From Nematopogon swammerdamellus (lineage: Eukaryota; Arthropoda; Insecta; Lepidoptera; Adelidae), in NCBI GenBank assembly GCA_946902875.1, contig OX336345.1, positions 18,693,395-18,757,394 on the forward strand: 64,000 bases of DNA, given 5' to 3'. The notes under the pieces were generated by a model that worked only from the letters and a program-made list of their open reading frames with translations, was not told the DNA's origin and searched no databases. Position 1 is the stretch's first letter; every line of letters starts with the position of its first letter. Positions 52,180 to 63,639 of the stretch are shown here, one piece after another. The translations under genes and the position numbers were made by a program.

Positions 52180-52539
52180 TCAATAATGCTAATAATAAAT
52201 CTGTAAGGGATGGCCATGGAGTAAGTTACTTTGTTTTATGAGATATTGCGTATGTAGACTCTATGTGTGATACTAAAACTAAATTGACGATTTTTAGAAA
52301 TATTTTCTGTATGTAAGTAAGTTCCTCCATAGTTCTTAAACCGATCATCCGCATTCGATGAAATTAAGTACAAGCACAGTTCCGGTTACGCTAAGATGTG
52401 CCTCTCATACAAACCGAATTGTTCCGCGCGCCGAAATAAATGTAACGCAGGAACGCACCTCGGCCTTCTTTCTTACTAACTCATTTTCTTCTTTATAAAT
52501 ACGGATTTCAAGCGAGCGAAGCCACGGGCAAAAGCTATT
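52180..52539 (+). mobile_element. Helitron-like family 2
   Basis: 'aaatctgtaagggatggcca', 'aaaccgatcatccgcattcg' and 'caaaccgaattgttccgcgc'; ends 'gaagccacgggcaaaagcta'. One unit resembling the 44-45 kb arrays ('gaacgcacctcggccttctt') precedes the end. Confidence 0.65.
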
Positions 52540-52992
52540 TATTAATAAGTATTCTTATTATTATTTTATCTTTAATTCTTCATTTCTCACGTTGAACTCT
52601 TTTGCTACTACCTACTTACATCCTTACCTTTAATAAAATTCAACGTCTGCTTTCTGCATGTATGTCTGTCTGTCCGCTTATAACTTGAGAACCACTGTAC
52701 CGATTTTAATTCAGTTTGCTTCTACGGATAGCTTGGTTCTTCCCATCAATTATAGGCTACTTTCATCACGTTAAATGGCTTATGAGGTTAGCAGAGAAGT
52801 TAAATAGAGAGCGGGCGGAGCCGCGGGCACAGCTAGTTCAACTATATTAATCGAATCTCCAACATCCAAAAGTTAACTGTAAAATGTACAGTTCCCGTCA
52901 GAATGTAGAATTAGAATGTAAATCTCTGTAAGGGATAAGTCCGCCTTTACACCACATATAAAATTTTCTGTCTATTTTTATTCTCATTCTAT
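52540..52992 (+). mobile_element. LINE 3' UTR split by a Helitron
   Basis: 'aataagtattcttattatta' and 'ttttgctactacctacttac' stop at 52620; 'ttcaactatattaatcgaat' and 'ggataagtccgcctttacac' continue from 52838. The order matches 57225-57494, which lacks the insert. Confidence 0.8.
52621..52837 (+). mobile_element. Lep1-like Helitron inserted in a LINE tail
   Basis: Comparison with the empty site at 57225-57494 places the insert between A and T. It starts TCCTTACCTTTAATAAAATT and ends GCCGCGGGCACAGCTAG. This defines the family's true ends. Confidence 0.92.
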
Positions 52993-53487
52993 TCATATCG
53001 TCTAGTTCGTCTTCTATGTTGATATGGCTATATAGCTACTACTATAGTAGGTACTACTAGCTGTGAGTTATTCTAGAAAATCTAGAAAATCTAGAAAATC
53101 ACATATTGCCAAAGACGATGACGCTGTGTTGTATGCATGGTAATTGCTTTAATGACTTATGGAAAGCAGGTAACAGGTATGTATCTGTGTGTGTACGGAA
53201 TAATGTTGTATGGAAGAATGCTTCTATATTTTATTTATTCGTAGGTTACATACCAAACATTTTCCTATAGTATTTAGATGCCAAGGCAAACCCGAACCGC
53301 TTTCAGTACCTAACTTATTATCTTTTTAATAAATTACGTGATTAAATTATCGTTTTATAATGATAGTTTGAATGAAAAAGGCCATTCGCGTACGTTGAAC
53401 CGGCAACGCCTTGACTTTTGCTCTTTCGATAAGAATAAATCAACAGTTGTTGCAACATTGTCTTTCTATGCATTCGCGTCACACACG
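52993..53487. other. Unassigned DNA
   Basis: A short 'aaaatctagaaaatctag' tandem near 53077; otherwise nothing recognised. Confidence 0.4.
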
Positions 53488-53560
53488 CGCGCGCACACAC
53501 TCACACACACACACACACACCCTCGCACACACACAAACAAACGCGCGCGCGCGCTCACAC
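53488..53560. repeat. (CA)n/(CG)n microsatellite
   Basis: acacacac and gcgcgcgc runs; frames here are His/Thr repeats only. Confidence 0.9.
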
Positions 53561-53669
53561 ACTGCCAGCCGCTTATGCGTTCTTCACTTGCCAGTTTCAG
53601 CAGCATTTTATTTCAGTACAATTTTTATTGTACTGAAATAAATGCTTGATAGTTATTTTGTCCTAAAAC

Positions 53670-53790
53670 ATTGCTAAACGCGGTGGTTGGTGTTCTGATA
53701 TTATTTGAGTATACTTGCAGCACAACATCGATTACTCTGATTACCCCGATTGTCGGTATACAGGTTGTAGACCAGGGGGGGGCAGTGATC
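53670..53790 (+). mobile_element. LINE 3'-end double-hairpin module
   Basis: 'gctaaacgcggtggttggtg', 'cttgcagcacaacatcgatt' and 'accccgattgtcggtataca'. Confidence 0.55.
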
Positions 53791-54254
53791 CTGAGGGTGT
53801 GGTATGAATAAATTTGTATTGTTCCCGTAGTCAGCGACCCCGGTACTTATGTATATAATCGGTGAGGTGTCTGTCCTGTAGCTCCTAAACGGCTTGTGCG
53901 ATCGTCTGGAAACTTATTTATAATATTTATATATTTTTAGGCAACAAAATGTAAGAGGTAAGCGAAGACACGCTTCCTCAACTAACATTAATAGAGGCAG
54001 TAAAATAAAGTTGAATATAACAATATTTTTCTAATAGGCCGAGTTGTATATTGTTGAAAATTTTTATAATAGTCTAGATTACTATTGCTCTTTATTTTTA
54101 ATAAAATTGAAACAAAAATAAAACTAAATAGAATTAAATTAACCTAACGAAGAACTAAAACTAATTAAGTCTAATGTGGAAAGAAGGGGGAAACGATAGA
54201 GAAAGGCCCCCCCCCCCCCTCGCTAATGTAAAATATAATATAAATATGTAAAAT
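53791..54254. other. Unassigned AT-rich DNA
   Basis: 'gtagctcctaaacggcttgt' + 'gcgatcgtctggaaac' near 53880 recurs at 59755, a shared repeat of unknown class. A C(14) run lies near 54207-54220. Confidence 0.4.
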
Positions 54255-54350
54255 ATTTCATCCAATTCAGCCGACTCTCCCACAGTGCCCAACACGCTGG
54301 CAGCATTGCCCCTTTGAATCGCTAGCCCTATCCGCTGAAAGAAGAAAGAC
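54255..54350 (-). pseudogene. Retroelement polymerase C-terminal relic
   Basis: The minus strand reads FFFQRIGLAIQRGNAASVLG followed by TVGESAELD. Same motif as in 44436-44834; too short to be functional. Confidence 0.6.
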
Positions 54351-54359
54351 TAGATTACT

Positions 54360-57224
54360 TGTATTTAAAAAAAAAAAACAAAAATTTATCGTTTCAAAAG
54401 TTATACCTAGTTTGAATTACATCAAATTACGTCTTATATTTTGGGCCCAATGAGTCATGGACCGGATATCGACGTCAGAATTATTTCCAAGCGGTCATTT
54501 TGACGCTACCGTCGCAATTAGGAGGCATCTGAAAGATGACGCAGCGTGCGTACTGTATTCTGAACCTTCATGCGATATCTGGGCGAAGGGAGCAAATATA
54601 GGATTCTACGTAAAATGTTAGGTCCATAGGTTCTATAAAAAAAATGGTCGTGTTACTTATACCATACAACTCTGACATTTTATGACTCGCATTGAAGTAC
54701 GTGGGAAAGAACTGCGTTCAACATGATATCGCGCATTCGCAAGAAAGTAATTCTACAAAGTAACTTACAGAATCACAAACATAATATGAACTTACAAAGT
54801 TGTCTCCCTCAACTACATAAACAATGTTGTTCTGTGAGATGTAAAAAACACCTATCGAGCCGACACGACATTCGTGACCTCGTACGCCACCGCTGCTGCT
54901 GGTAAATTACCATGACCACCTTTCCGTTAGTCACATACTGTACCTACAGGTTTGACTTGCTACCAATAAAACACTAAATTTGTATCTCTTCTCAACACAT
55001 CTACTCGCCCCGCGGAGCCATGTTTCTATTTCTTTCCAGTAAGTACTTCATTATCAGCAACTTGATTGTGCTTCTTCTGCAGACTTCCACATGACTTTCT
55101 ACGATTATTTTGTTGAAGAACACGGTTGAAAAAACTTCGTTGGAATTAAATATCGGAGATGTATCGTGTGTGTACACCAATTCTATGTAGGCATCACTTT
55201 GGTATTCGTGTGTTTTCCTTTGTGTGTTGTGTGGTGTATACAAACAATTATTTGAATTGTAAACCCGGAAATGCATTAGATTCCAGCGCCTTAAACAACT
55301 CGACAACCCTCCACAGGGTTATCAAGGGGACCAAATATGGAGCAAGGCCGTCTGTAAAAAAACATACACATAAGTTTAGGCTTTTATGCGTTTTAACCCA
55401 GATTTCGCTAACTTGCTCCCCCAGTCCTTTCTCGTTCCCCTCGTCGCGTGTCCCACCCACTCGACCGCCAGCGTCCGCACCGCAACACGCCGCCGACCCA
55501 CTTCCATTATACCGCCGCCGCCGCCGCGACGAGACGGTTCGCTTGAAAGGAATCCAGCATCCGTGTCATTTGCATACATTACTCCTGAGCTATCTTAGCA
55601 CGCCTACCATCCAATGTTAGCATAGACAACGAGCTCTGTCGGCGTCCACGTGATGCGCCAAGTGACACAGAGCGCAGTACTACTCCACGCGCTCTCATTG
55701 GTTCTCCCTCGGAGAAGACGCGCGCTACTTATGGAATAGCCTGTCCGCTGTACTGATACAAGGACACAACGTGCACTGTCAATTTGGGGTTTATGCGCGC
55801 GCACACAGCTGATGGGAAAGACAAATCACTCTTTCCCTTTGAACAACGTCTCAAACAAAACCGCACACTACTCTGAAATTTACTGTTTCCCCTGTTGTGA
55901 AAATATCATAGAGGGCATGGAAAATCAATACAAACGAATGAGCATTATTCGATCAAAAACGCGGTGCAATATGCTAGCATATTAATTCCAGGCCGCGAAG
56001 TGGCTGTCAGTGAGGATATCTATGAAAACATTATTTTCATACTTACGATACGATACGAACATATTCGGCTTGACAGGACCATTAAATGTATGAGTTATAT
56101 TGATCAGGCATGTATAACACTTGTACCGCAAATCTATTAATCAAACGTAATCTCTCAGTGAGCATCAGCAGTCTATCCGTAGATAGTGGCGTTATCTATT
56201 TATCTGGCCCCAGTAGTGCCCGCATGGTCATTATCGCCTGTAGCTCTATCGGTGGGCTGGCCCTCCTTCAGATAGCATCAGACGTGACCTAGTTTCACAA
56301 GTTTCGATCAGCGACGGCGCGGTTGCCACTCGTGAACACGACACATCTGTCGTCTGCACTTTATCTCTTCCCACTTTCATCTGGGATAATGATAGTTTTG
56401 TGATAGCAATGTTTATCGCATCGAATTCTGCGCTTCATCACTGCTACGCTACGATGAGTCCAGTCATCTACGCGTAACTACAATGTTAATTGACTATTTC
56501 GTCAACGTAAGATGACTACCGTTTTGCAACAACAACAAGATAAGCCAGGCAAAAAATACACACGAAGACGTGATCCTGAGGGACTTTGTTGACGAAATGA
56601 CATTTAAAGGAATTAGAAGGTATTACATTATCATTGGTTTCAACATGACCTTCACTATTACCTACACCACAACCGCTATGATGAAAACCGTCACGCGATA
56701 CACAAAACTTAATGAAAAATGTGAATAAATCGGATCCCTGGAGTCACGCAACAGAAATTCCGTTAACTGGACTTAGTGGATGAGACTCCCTATCCCGGTT
56801 ATTTTTTTACGCTGCCGCTGTCATGTTGTGGCGTGTTTGCCCGCGCATTTCATAATTTTGCCGGAGCAGCTCGAAACGGGACGGTGCAATCGCCTTGAGT
56901 GCTCCCCTCGAGACATTCAATATAACATCGGGTTGCCGGCAATTCCTATTTAAAGGAAGGCACTTGGAAAGCGCTGGTCGGGAGGATGCCACGCTGCAGG
57001 CCAGGCGGCTGAGATGAATAATTCAGAATCCGAGCTAGCGGCAGTGCAGTCGACACAGTACCGTGAAACGTTGAGAAAGGTGACTTTGGTCAAAGCAAAG
57101 CGCCAGGTTGGAGTGCTGCATTCGGACTCAACGGTGAAATTCTATTGGAAAATTTTATTTAAAGACTGTTTTATTATATAAGATAATCTCATGGTATAAA
57201 CCATGAGATAATCTTATAGATAGG
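54360..57224. other. Unassigned DNA, about 2.9 kb
   Basis: No repeat or gene recognised. The longest frame (55159-55620, +) is low in motif content and includes a Pro/Ala/Arg-rich GC stretch at 55430-55530. On the minus strand, 'DGLAPYLVPLITLWRVVELF' near 55310 is unplaced. There may be host exons here that I cannot recognise. Confidence 0.4.
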
Positions 57225-57494
57225 CTTATATTTTACTAGCATGTACTTATATGTATTGTTAATAAGTATCTATTCTTATTATTATTTTATCTTCAATTGT
57301 CACGCTCAACTCTTTTGCTACTACCTACTTACATTCCACTATATTATCGAATCTCAAACATCCAAAGGTTGACTGTAAGAAATCTATGTAAGGGATAAGT
57401 CCGCCTTTGCACCTTATGTAAATTTTCCAATGTATTTGTTACTGTTTAATGTTTACTGGAACAATAAAGAATTTTCTATCTATCTATCTATCTA
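57225..57494 (+). mobile_element. LINE 3' UTR ending (TCTA)n, empty-site copy
   Basis: 'tttgctactacctacttaca', 'ttccactatattatcgaatc' and 'ggataagtccgcctttgcac'; ends in tctatctatctatcta. About 95% like 47318-47593 by eye. Confidence 0.75.
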
Positions 57495-58295
57495 ATCTTT
57501 AGAAGATATTATGGCTTCTCCTTATGATCGTACAATCGTCGATAAGTCTTGTAATAGCTTCATTGTCTTGCGCTTGCGCTTCAGCGAGAAACATTTTGCG
57601 AGTATGACACCACTAGCGTGTCCAGGATTCACGAATGGAAGGATTTTCAAAATACTCACTACCCTTCATATCCAAGATTCTGGCTGGAGATTCGAATTCG
57701 CATAATAATGGGTGTCTTTGAGTATGTGTCTGTAAGTATTCCTAGTCCTGCCGCCGCAGATGTAAGAGGCATGGTTAGGTACGTTGTAAAATACTCTGAA
57801 CTTACTTAGCATAAGTCCGTTGGAGTAGTAGAATATTTGTGATAGGAAGGGAGGGGTGTGTGTGCGCCCGTCGCGGTCATCTTGGAAGTCTTTTAGAATG
57901 ATGACGATACTCGTAGTGTCTCTTCTGGCAAGCTGAGTTCTATGCTTACACGCCTGTCTGCAGAGCAGAACGCATCGCCCTCGGCAGTGCGGAGTGATCT
58001 ATTAGCCGAACGGGCCTCCTTCGTGCCGCGAGGCCCGGTCTTGCGAAACTATTACAAAGCTGCATCAAAGAAGTTAATAATAAGACGCAGGCTGTGGAAC
58101 GCGTGTACAGGCACACACTTGTATACGGCATTGTAATTGTAATAGAAAAAAAAACTGCATCGAAATTGTTTCAGTCGTTTTGAGAAAATCTCTGATTAAA
58201 CCATCGATGGATTAAACGCGTATAGCGTGTCCGTCCGTTTCGTCGTGCTTAGGTAATGAATGACTCAAGCTCTTCATAAAAAATCATGTTAATAA
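57495..58295. other. Unassigned DNA
   Basis: Short frames at 57511-57705 and 57942-58136 have no recognised motif. Confidence 0.4.
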
Positions 58296-58412
58296 TTTTT
58301 TTTATGGAAACTGACACGGTTGGCTACATCACCTACAACATCCGTGATGTCAGCCCATAACACTAGGTGCCAGAACTAGGTGCCATGTCAGTGCTTCCCT
58401 TCGGTCTCAATG
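58296..58412 (-). mobile_element. SINE-A 3' fragment
   Basis: 'tttttttatggaaactgaca', 'catccgtgatgtcagcccat' and 'gccatgtcagtgcttccctt'. Contains an internal 'aactaggtgcca' duplication. Confidence 0.8.
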
Positions 58413-58423
58413 TCAACTCAATG

Positions 58424-58646
58424 TTAGTTAGGCACCAATTGCAGCCGACTGGTTTGGTACCGCCGTACTGGATGTAAGATGGCCGCATTGCAGCCTCGGC
58501 TGTGTTCTTCTCTAGTCCAGTATAGCCAGCAATCCTAAAGGGAAGTCTCCGGTATGGCACCTGCCTTGGTGATATTTGTTGGTCGGAGCATGTGCTTTGG
58601 CCCCTCTGACTCAGCCACCCATACCGGATTACATGAAAAAAACTGA
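58424..58646 (+). mobile_element. SINE-B 3' part
   Basis: 'gtaccgccgtactggatgta', 'tagtccagtatagccagcaa' and 'gactcagccacccataccgg' with an A tail. Lies back-to-back with the reversed SINE-A at 58296. Confidence 0.8.
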
Positions 58647-59097
58647 ATTTTATTCGTAAATTGCAACTCCTCACTGATTGATTACATAGACCTTCACTAT
58701 ACATAATTATGTATGTACATTTCCATATGGGTAAATTCTCCATCATTGCACAAAAAAATCTCACAAAAATAGACAGGGCAAACAAACGCCGGGATAAACC
58801 GTGTCTTCGTGTGTAGCGGAGCTGAAAAAATTATGCCTTGTGAAAAGTTCTGAACGAAGCAAATAAACAGAGTAGCCACATGGCTTTTCCGTGTGGGAAT
58901 GATGATGAATGTTCACATTTTATGATCAGTTTTCGTTTTTGCTGTCCGAAGACGCTGAGCACACATATTTTTTACTGTTCCGTACCAACGTTGGAAAAAC
59001 AGAACATGTATGGTCTCACTCCGGTGTCTTGACTGTCTGTCCGTCCGTCTCGCCGACAACCTCTCATTGCGACGGAACACTCATTGCGCGAGAAGTA
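58647..59097. other. Unassigned DNA
   Basis: Nothing recognised. Confidence 0.4.
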
Positions 59098-59285
59098 TCT
59101 ATTCGCAGGTATACCTGCATGCAGGTATACCTGCGAATAGCCCTGTCCGATCGGGCATGTCTATTCGCAGGTATACCTGCGAATAGCCCTATCCGATCGG
59201 GCATGTCTATTCGCAGGTATACCTGCGAATAGCCCTATCCGATCGGGCATGTCTATTCGCAGGTAAACCTGCATGCAGGTATCCA
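59098..59285. repeat. Tandem perfect palindromes, period about 46 bp
   Basis: Each unit holds a 26-bp palindrome (ctattcgcaggta + tacctgcgaatag) and a spacer 'ccctatccgatcgggcatgt' that itself contains ccgatcgg. Three full units; the outer two are altered by an extra cctgcatgcagg palindrome. Isolated half-units recur at about 59447-59482 and 59578-59600. Confidence 0.92.
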
Positions 59286-59814
59286 AACTGCACTATGGGA
59301 GTTTTCAACGAAACGTAACAAAAACGACATGCACCGCCTCAACATTAATTAGGTTAGGGTTAAATTACAGAATTATTCTGGTTATTTTTTTTTTTAACCA
59401 ACTCGCATAGTGCAGTTCGTACCTACAAATACCTCATAGGTACCTGCGAATAGCACTGTTCCGCCTGGTAGATCTATTCGCAGTAAATCAAAATCTCGAT
59501 CAAAATATAGGACACTCCCAGTTCTTATTTAATAATCTCTGTTTGGCAAACCTGCGAGTTTTTAGTTAATAATCTATGTTTGGCGTACCTGCGAATAGCC
59601 CTGCCCCATTGCGCGAGGCTCGCTCGACTCGCTGGCCCCTAAAATCTTTTATGGTTCCGTTCCCATCGACGCTGGCAAGGACCCTCATAAAATCTGTCAG
59701 GTCCGCCCGTCCCGTCCGTCTGTCTGTCTGTCACAGCCTGTACTGTAGCTCCTAAACGGCTTGTGCGATTGTCTGGAAACTTATTTATAATATTCCTAAA
59801 CGGTTCGAGCTATA
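59286..59814. other. Flank of the palindrome array
   Basis: 'aactgcactatgggag' near 59287 faces 'actcgcatagtgcagtt' near 59400, an inverted repeat around a 'ttaattaggttagggtt'-type centre. The 59755 block is shared with 53880. Confidence 0.5.
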
Positions 59815-60168
59815 TTCTTGAATAAAAAAATCTAACCCTAGAGTTGAAGGCGGCGGTTATTATTGCTTGCTTTATCACCGCCTCTTTTTTATTTCATACA
59901 TTTTTGAAGGCGGTTTTTATATTTTTTTAAATACTTTTTTATTTCACAGTTTTTTTTTGTAATTTTTTGCTTGACTCGGCGGAATTTCCGCCTCGCTTTC
60001 CCATCCGATCTTGACCAAATTGAAATGGGACCACACGGGAAGCACCAGCTTTTAAATAAAAAAAGAATCATCAAAATCGGTTCACCCAGTCGAAAGTTAA
60101 TGCAAACATAAATAAAAATACAGTCTAATTGAGAACCTCCTCCTTTTTTTTAAGTCGGTTAAAAACTT
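59815..60168 (-). mobile_element. Interspersed repeat ending aagtcggttaa (copy 2)
   Basis: Reversed copy of 16606-16965: 'tgggaccacacgggaagcac', 'aaatcggttcacccagtcga' and 'attgagaacctcctcctttt'. Its inner segment with 'ctaaccctagagttgaaggc' has the opposite orientation relative to the outer part. Confidence 0.65.
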
Positions 60169-61424
60169 GGAATGTTTACAGATTTCCGGGAGGTATCAAA
60201 ATTGTATGTGTCAACAATGTCAGGGGTCCTCAATGGGGGTTACAAAAACTAAATTCAAATTAAAAATGTTTTTTTAACAGGTCGAGTGGTAACATCACGA
60301 GTCAGTAAGCCTGGATACGAAATACGGCATCGTTTGTATGAGAACCGAGGTAGCCGCCAAAGGGGTGTGAAGTCTGAGGCGGGAGCGGCGCATGGAACGC
60401 CGTGATTGGCCGAGCGAGTAGGTAGCCACGTGACGCCAGTCTTCCATACGTTTGAACGGGATTCATACGATAAGTCGCTCATTGTGTCGATTCGCGATGA
60501 AAAGATGAAACGGATTTAACAATATTTAACCCTTCTTTACATCAAGGGAATAATATAACTTTCTCTTAAATGAACAAAGGCAACGCCCCTTTCACAATTT
60601 TGCGAATTTGCAGATTTTCGCATAAACACGATAATAGTTCTAAGTTCTGAGATACCTCGGATACTTTATTATAAATCTACATCAAATTTCCAAAACAATG
60701 ATATGTAAGACCTCGTACATTGGTATTATCTTATTGGAGTATTTGTTATTGGAATTTTCCAAAATTAAAAAAATAATGTTAGAAAGTCGAAAAGTTTTGT
60801 AACCAAAAAAAAAATTATTATATTATTAACAACTATTTGCTAATTACTTAGCCAACGATATGACAAATTATATTGCAATATGACTTCGCGAAAAATTCGC
60901 GAAAATCTACCCTACCATAAAAAATTTATGAGTACCCACCTCGATATTTAATTTTTTTACGGTAAAATGAGGTTTTCCAGGCTTTGCCTTTTTTAACAAA
61001 CTAACCAGCCATACCCACCTGGATATTTAATTTTTTTAGGGTAAAATGAGGTTTTCCAGGCTTTGCCTTTTTTAACAAACTAACCAGCCATGCAGCTAGA
61101 GCCTTATAAAATGTACCATGCGTCTCTCTGTCAGTTTGACGGTGTGAATTCGTTATATAAGGGTTAATAAAATAACAAATGAAAGGCTGTGTAGTCTGTA
61201 ATAGAAACATATATTTGAAACAGAACAATAATTTACTTAATTATTTATTTATAGATCGGTATCTATATTAAAATTTTCATTTGGTAACTTTTGAACAATT
61301 GAATTAAATTTAAAAGCACAATTTACGACATTTACATTGTTACTGTTTACATTGTTGACATTTACATTGTTATTGTTGAACTAAAGAACTAAAGAACTAA
61401 CATGTGTCTCGAGAGATGGTCGCG

Positions 61425-61925
61425 CAACAGATGGATAGATCTCACCGAGACCTAAAGTTTGAGTACCAACACGATGGGTCTAGCACCAGTGGTTCTCGAG
61501 TTATGACCAAAACAAAAGTTCATGTGACAGATGGATAGATCTCACCAAGACCTGAAGTTTGAGTACCAACACGATGGGTCTAGCACCAGTGGTTCTCGAG
61601 TTATGACTAAAACAAAAGTTCATGTGACAGATGGATAGATCTCACCGAGACCTAAAGTTTGAGTACCAACACGATGGATCTAGCACCAGTGGTTCTCGAG
61701 TTATGACCAAAACAAAAGTTCATGTGACAGATGGATAGATCTCACCGAGACCTGAAGTTTGAGTACCAACACGATGGGTCTAGCACCAGTGGTTCTCGAG
61801 TTATGACCAAAACAATAGTTAATGTGACAGATGGATAGATCTCATCGAGACGTTCAGATTGAGTACCAACACGATGGGTCTAAGTCCAGTGGTTCTGTAG
61901 ATATGACCAAAACTAATGATCACGT
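61425..61925. repeat. Internal ~100-bp minisatellite of P copy B (5 units)
   Basis: 'gacagatggatagatctcac', 'gagtaccaacacgatgggtc' and 'caccagtggttctcgagtta' repeat at about 100-bp spacing. Units differ by only a few bases. Confidence 0.9.
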
Positions 61926-62620
61926 GACAGATGATAATTCCGACCCCTCACTCGCATGATCGCATCGCATTTCGCATTTAGATGCTAGCTAGCTAGCTAG
62001 CAGCGGAGCGCAGGCGTTATATAGCATTTAGCATTTAGCAGTACCACAGATAAATAGCACATACTTCATTGCTTTGTGCGTTCCAAAACAAACGAACCAA
62101 CAAAGTTTTACGAACGAAACAGCAATGCTAATTAAAATTAAATGTGATTATTGCTTAGCATTTAGCATTAATTTTTATTCATCAGGGCGCTTAGCAGTGC
62201 TAAATGCTAACGGGGTATTCATTATGAATTAATTTTGTTAATGCTAAGCATAACAAGACTAATTCCCGGTAGACGCATGACCTAAAGAAATTAATTCCTT
62301 TAGAGTCGCTCAAAAGTAAAAACCGGTAGGTACTGGTTGAATGAAAAAAGCGCGATAAACGAATATTGAACGAGGAAACCTGCTGAGGTTGACTAGAAGA
62401 AATGTCCTTTGGCAATAAGGCAGAATGCATGAAATATCTGTATACATTTAACATACATATTTATCAATAAACAAAAAAAAATTACAAGAGCTAACTGCAT
62501 CCAACACGATAGTCGACCTATGGTGGGTAAGCAGAAAAGAGCTCTCCATACATATTTACGCCGATGTTTGTTACTGAAATTCAAGCGAAAAATGCTATCA
62601 AATTGAATGAAAGTACTTAC

Positions 62621-62700
62621 TCGTGAAAGGTGACTCCATCTGTGTTCAAGTTTGAATTTTTCGACGACTTTTTACACCAAAGCACTGCACAATGAGGCAT
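62621..62700 (-). CDS. THAP-domain first exon of the P-like transposase (copy B)
   Basis: Same 26 codons plus two bases and the same gtaagt donor as in copy A (49714-49793), with Cys4 and Cys9 kept. Conservation of the exon and donor in both copies suggests it derives from the autonomous element and has not decayed long. The rest of the finger and the catalytic domain are absent here too. Confidence 0.75.
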
Positions 62701-62860
62701 TTTGTGACAGACGCGCACGTTCGCTCCGCCTGAGCGGCGGACGGAGACTAAGATCGGTCGCCGGCGCTAGACTGACGCGCTGGCGCGTGTGCGCCGACGC
62801 GCGGCTACCCCTGTCCTCCTATGTATAGCGCCTCCAGGCTTACTGACTCGTGGGTAACAT

Positions 62861-63320
62861 CGATCGATGAATACCAGCAAACTTGAATGGTCGGGTTGTA
62901 TAAGTGTATGACGTCATGTATGCGTTCGCGTTTAGGGTTTTTTCGCACTCTAAGGATAACTTGAACGCAGAACTTGAGCGCAAGACGTTGAAACGAAAAT
63001 AATCCAGAACTCTCGAACGCCTGCGTGTATGAACTCTTAAAACGGGTGAACGAACACTTCGCCCTTGCTGCTTACCCCACGGGAACTTCCAAAATCTAAT
63101 ATACCGTAACGTATGCGAGCAATATACCGGACACGAGCCCGAGTGATGGGAGGTGTCGGCCGGGTCGCTGACCGGTGTGCGCGCCGCTCCGGGAGTTTGC
63201 TCGCCGATCCGGTCGGTGGGAGTGTGGAAATTTGTGACCGGGAGGCGGCAGGCGGCCAGGAAATGTAGAGATTGGCAAAGCTAAAGTTTGCAGTACCTGG
63301 AAATTACCTCAATTGAAATA
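62861..63320. other. Unassigned DNA
   Basis: GC-rich patch at 63130-63220 without a recognisable frame. Confidence 0.35.
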
Positions 63321-63558
63321 CAGGCTACGGGTGGCTAAGCTCAAGTGGCAGTGGGCTGGGCACGTCAGCCGAAGAGGCGCCGCCGGCCGTTGGAGTAACC
63401 GTACCCTACACTGGCGGCCATGGACAGGAAACTGAGTGTGGGAAGACCACCCGCCAGGTGGGACGACGACATCAAGTACGTCGGCGGAAAGCAGTGCTTT
63501 GCCACATTGGAGAGGCGTATGTCCAGCCGTGTACGCATACATACACGCTGACTGACTA
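63321..63558 (+). mobile_element. RTE-like LINE 3' coding end (best copy)
   Basis: Encodes 'RVAKLKWQWAGHVSRRGAAG'-like sequence, then RWSNRTLHWRPW, before a frameshift. It continues with 'gtgggaagaccacccgccag' and 'ggagaggcgtatgtccagcc', ending 'cacgctgactgact'. This is the C-terminal part and 3' end of the family. Frame broken. Confidence 0.75.
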
Positions 63559-63639
63559 AATATAGGCTATATGGCAATGTTTAGTGTTTGCATTGGTAGG
63601 TTGCTGAAGGTGACGGTATCCTACCTAACTAATGAAGCG

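Larger units (their letters stand above)
60296..62852 (-). mobile_element. P-superfamily transposon, non-autonomous, copy B
   Basis: Same terminal repeats as copy A. Perfect 8-bp target duplication GGTAACAT at 60288-60295 and 62853-62860. At 2557 bp it is about 650 bp longer than copy A, owing to more ~100-bp internal repeat units and a unique stretch at about 61085-61420. Outer parts are nearly identical to copy A, so both moved recently. Confidence 0.9.

Noticed and set aside
55159..55620. 153-residue plus-strand frame
   Set aside because: No recognisable motif, low-complexity Pro/Ser/Arg half, and competing frames on the other strand. Left as unassigned.
59098..59285. CRISPR-like array
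   Set aside because: Regular spacing but identical spacers, very short units, and a eukaryotic context; they are tandem palindromes.
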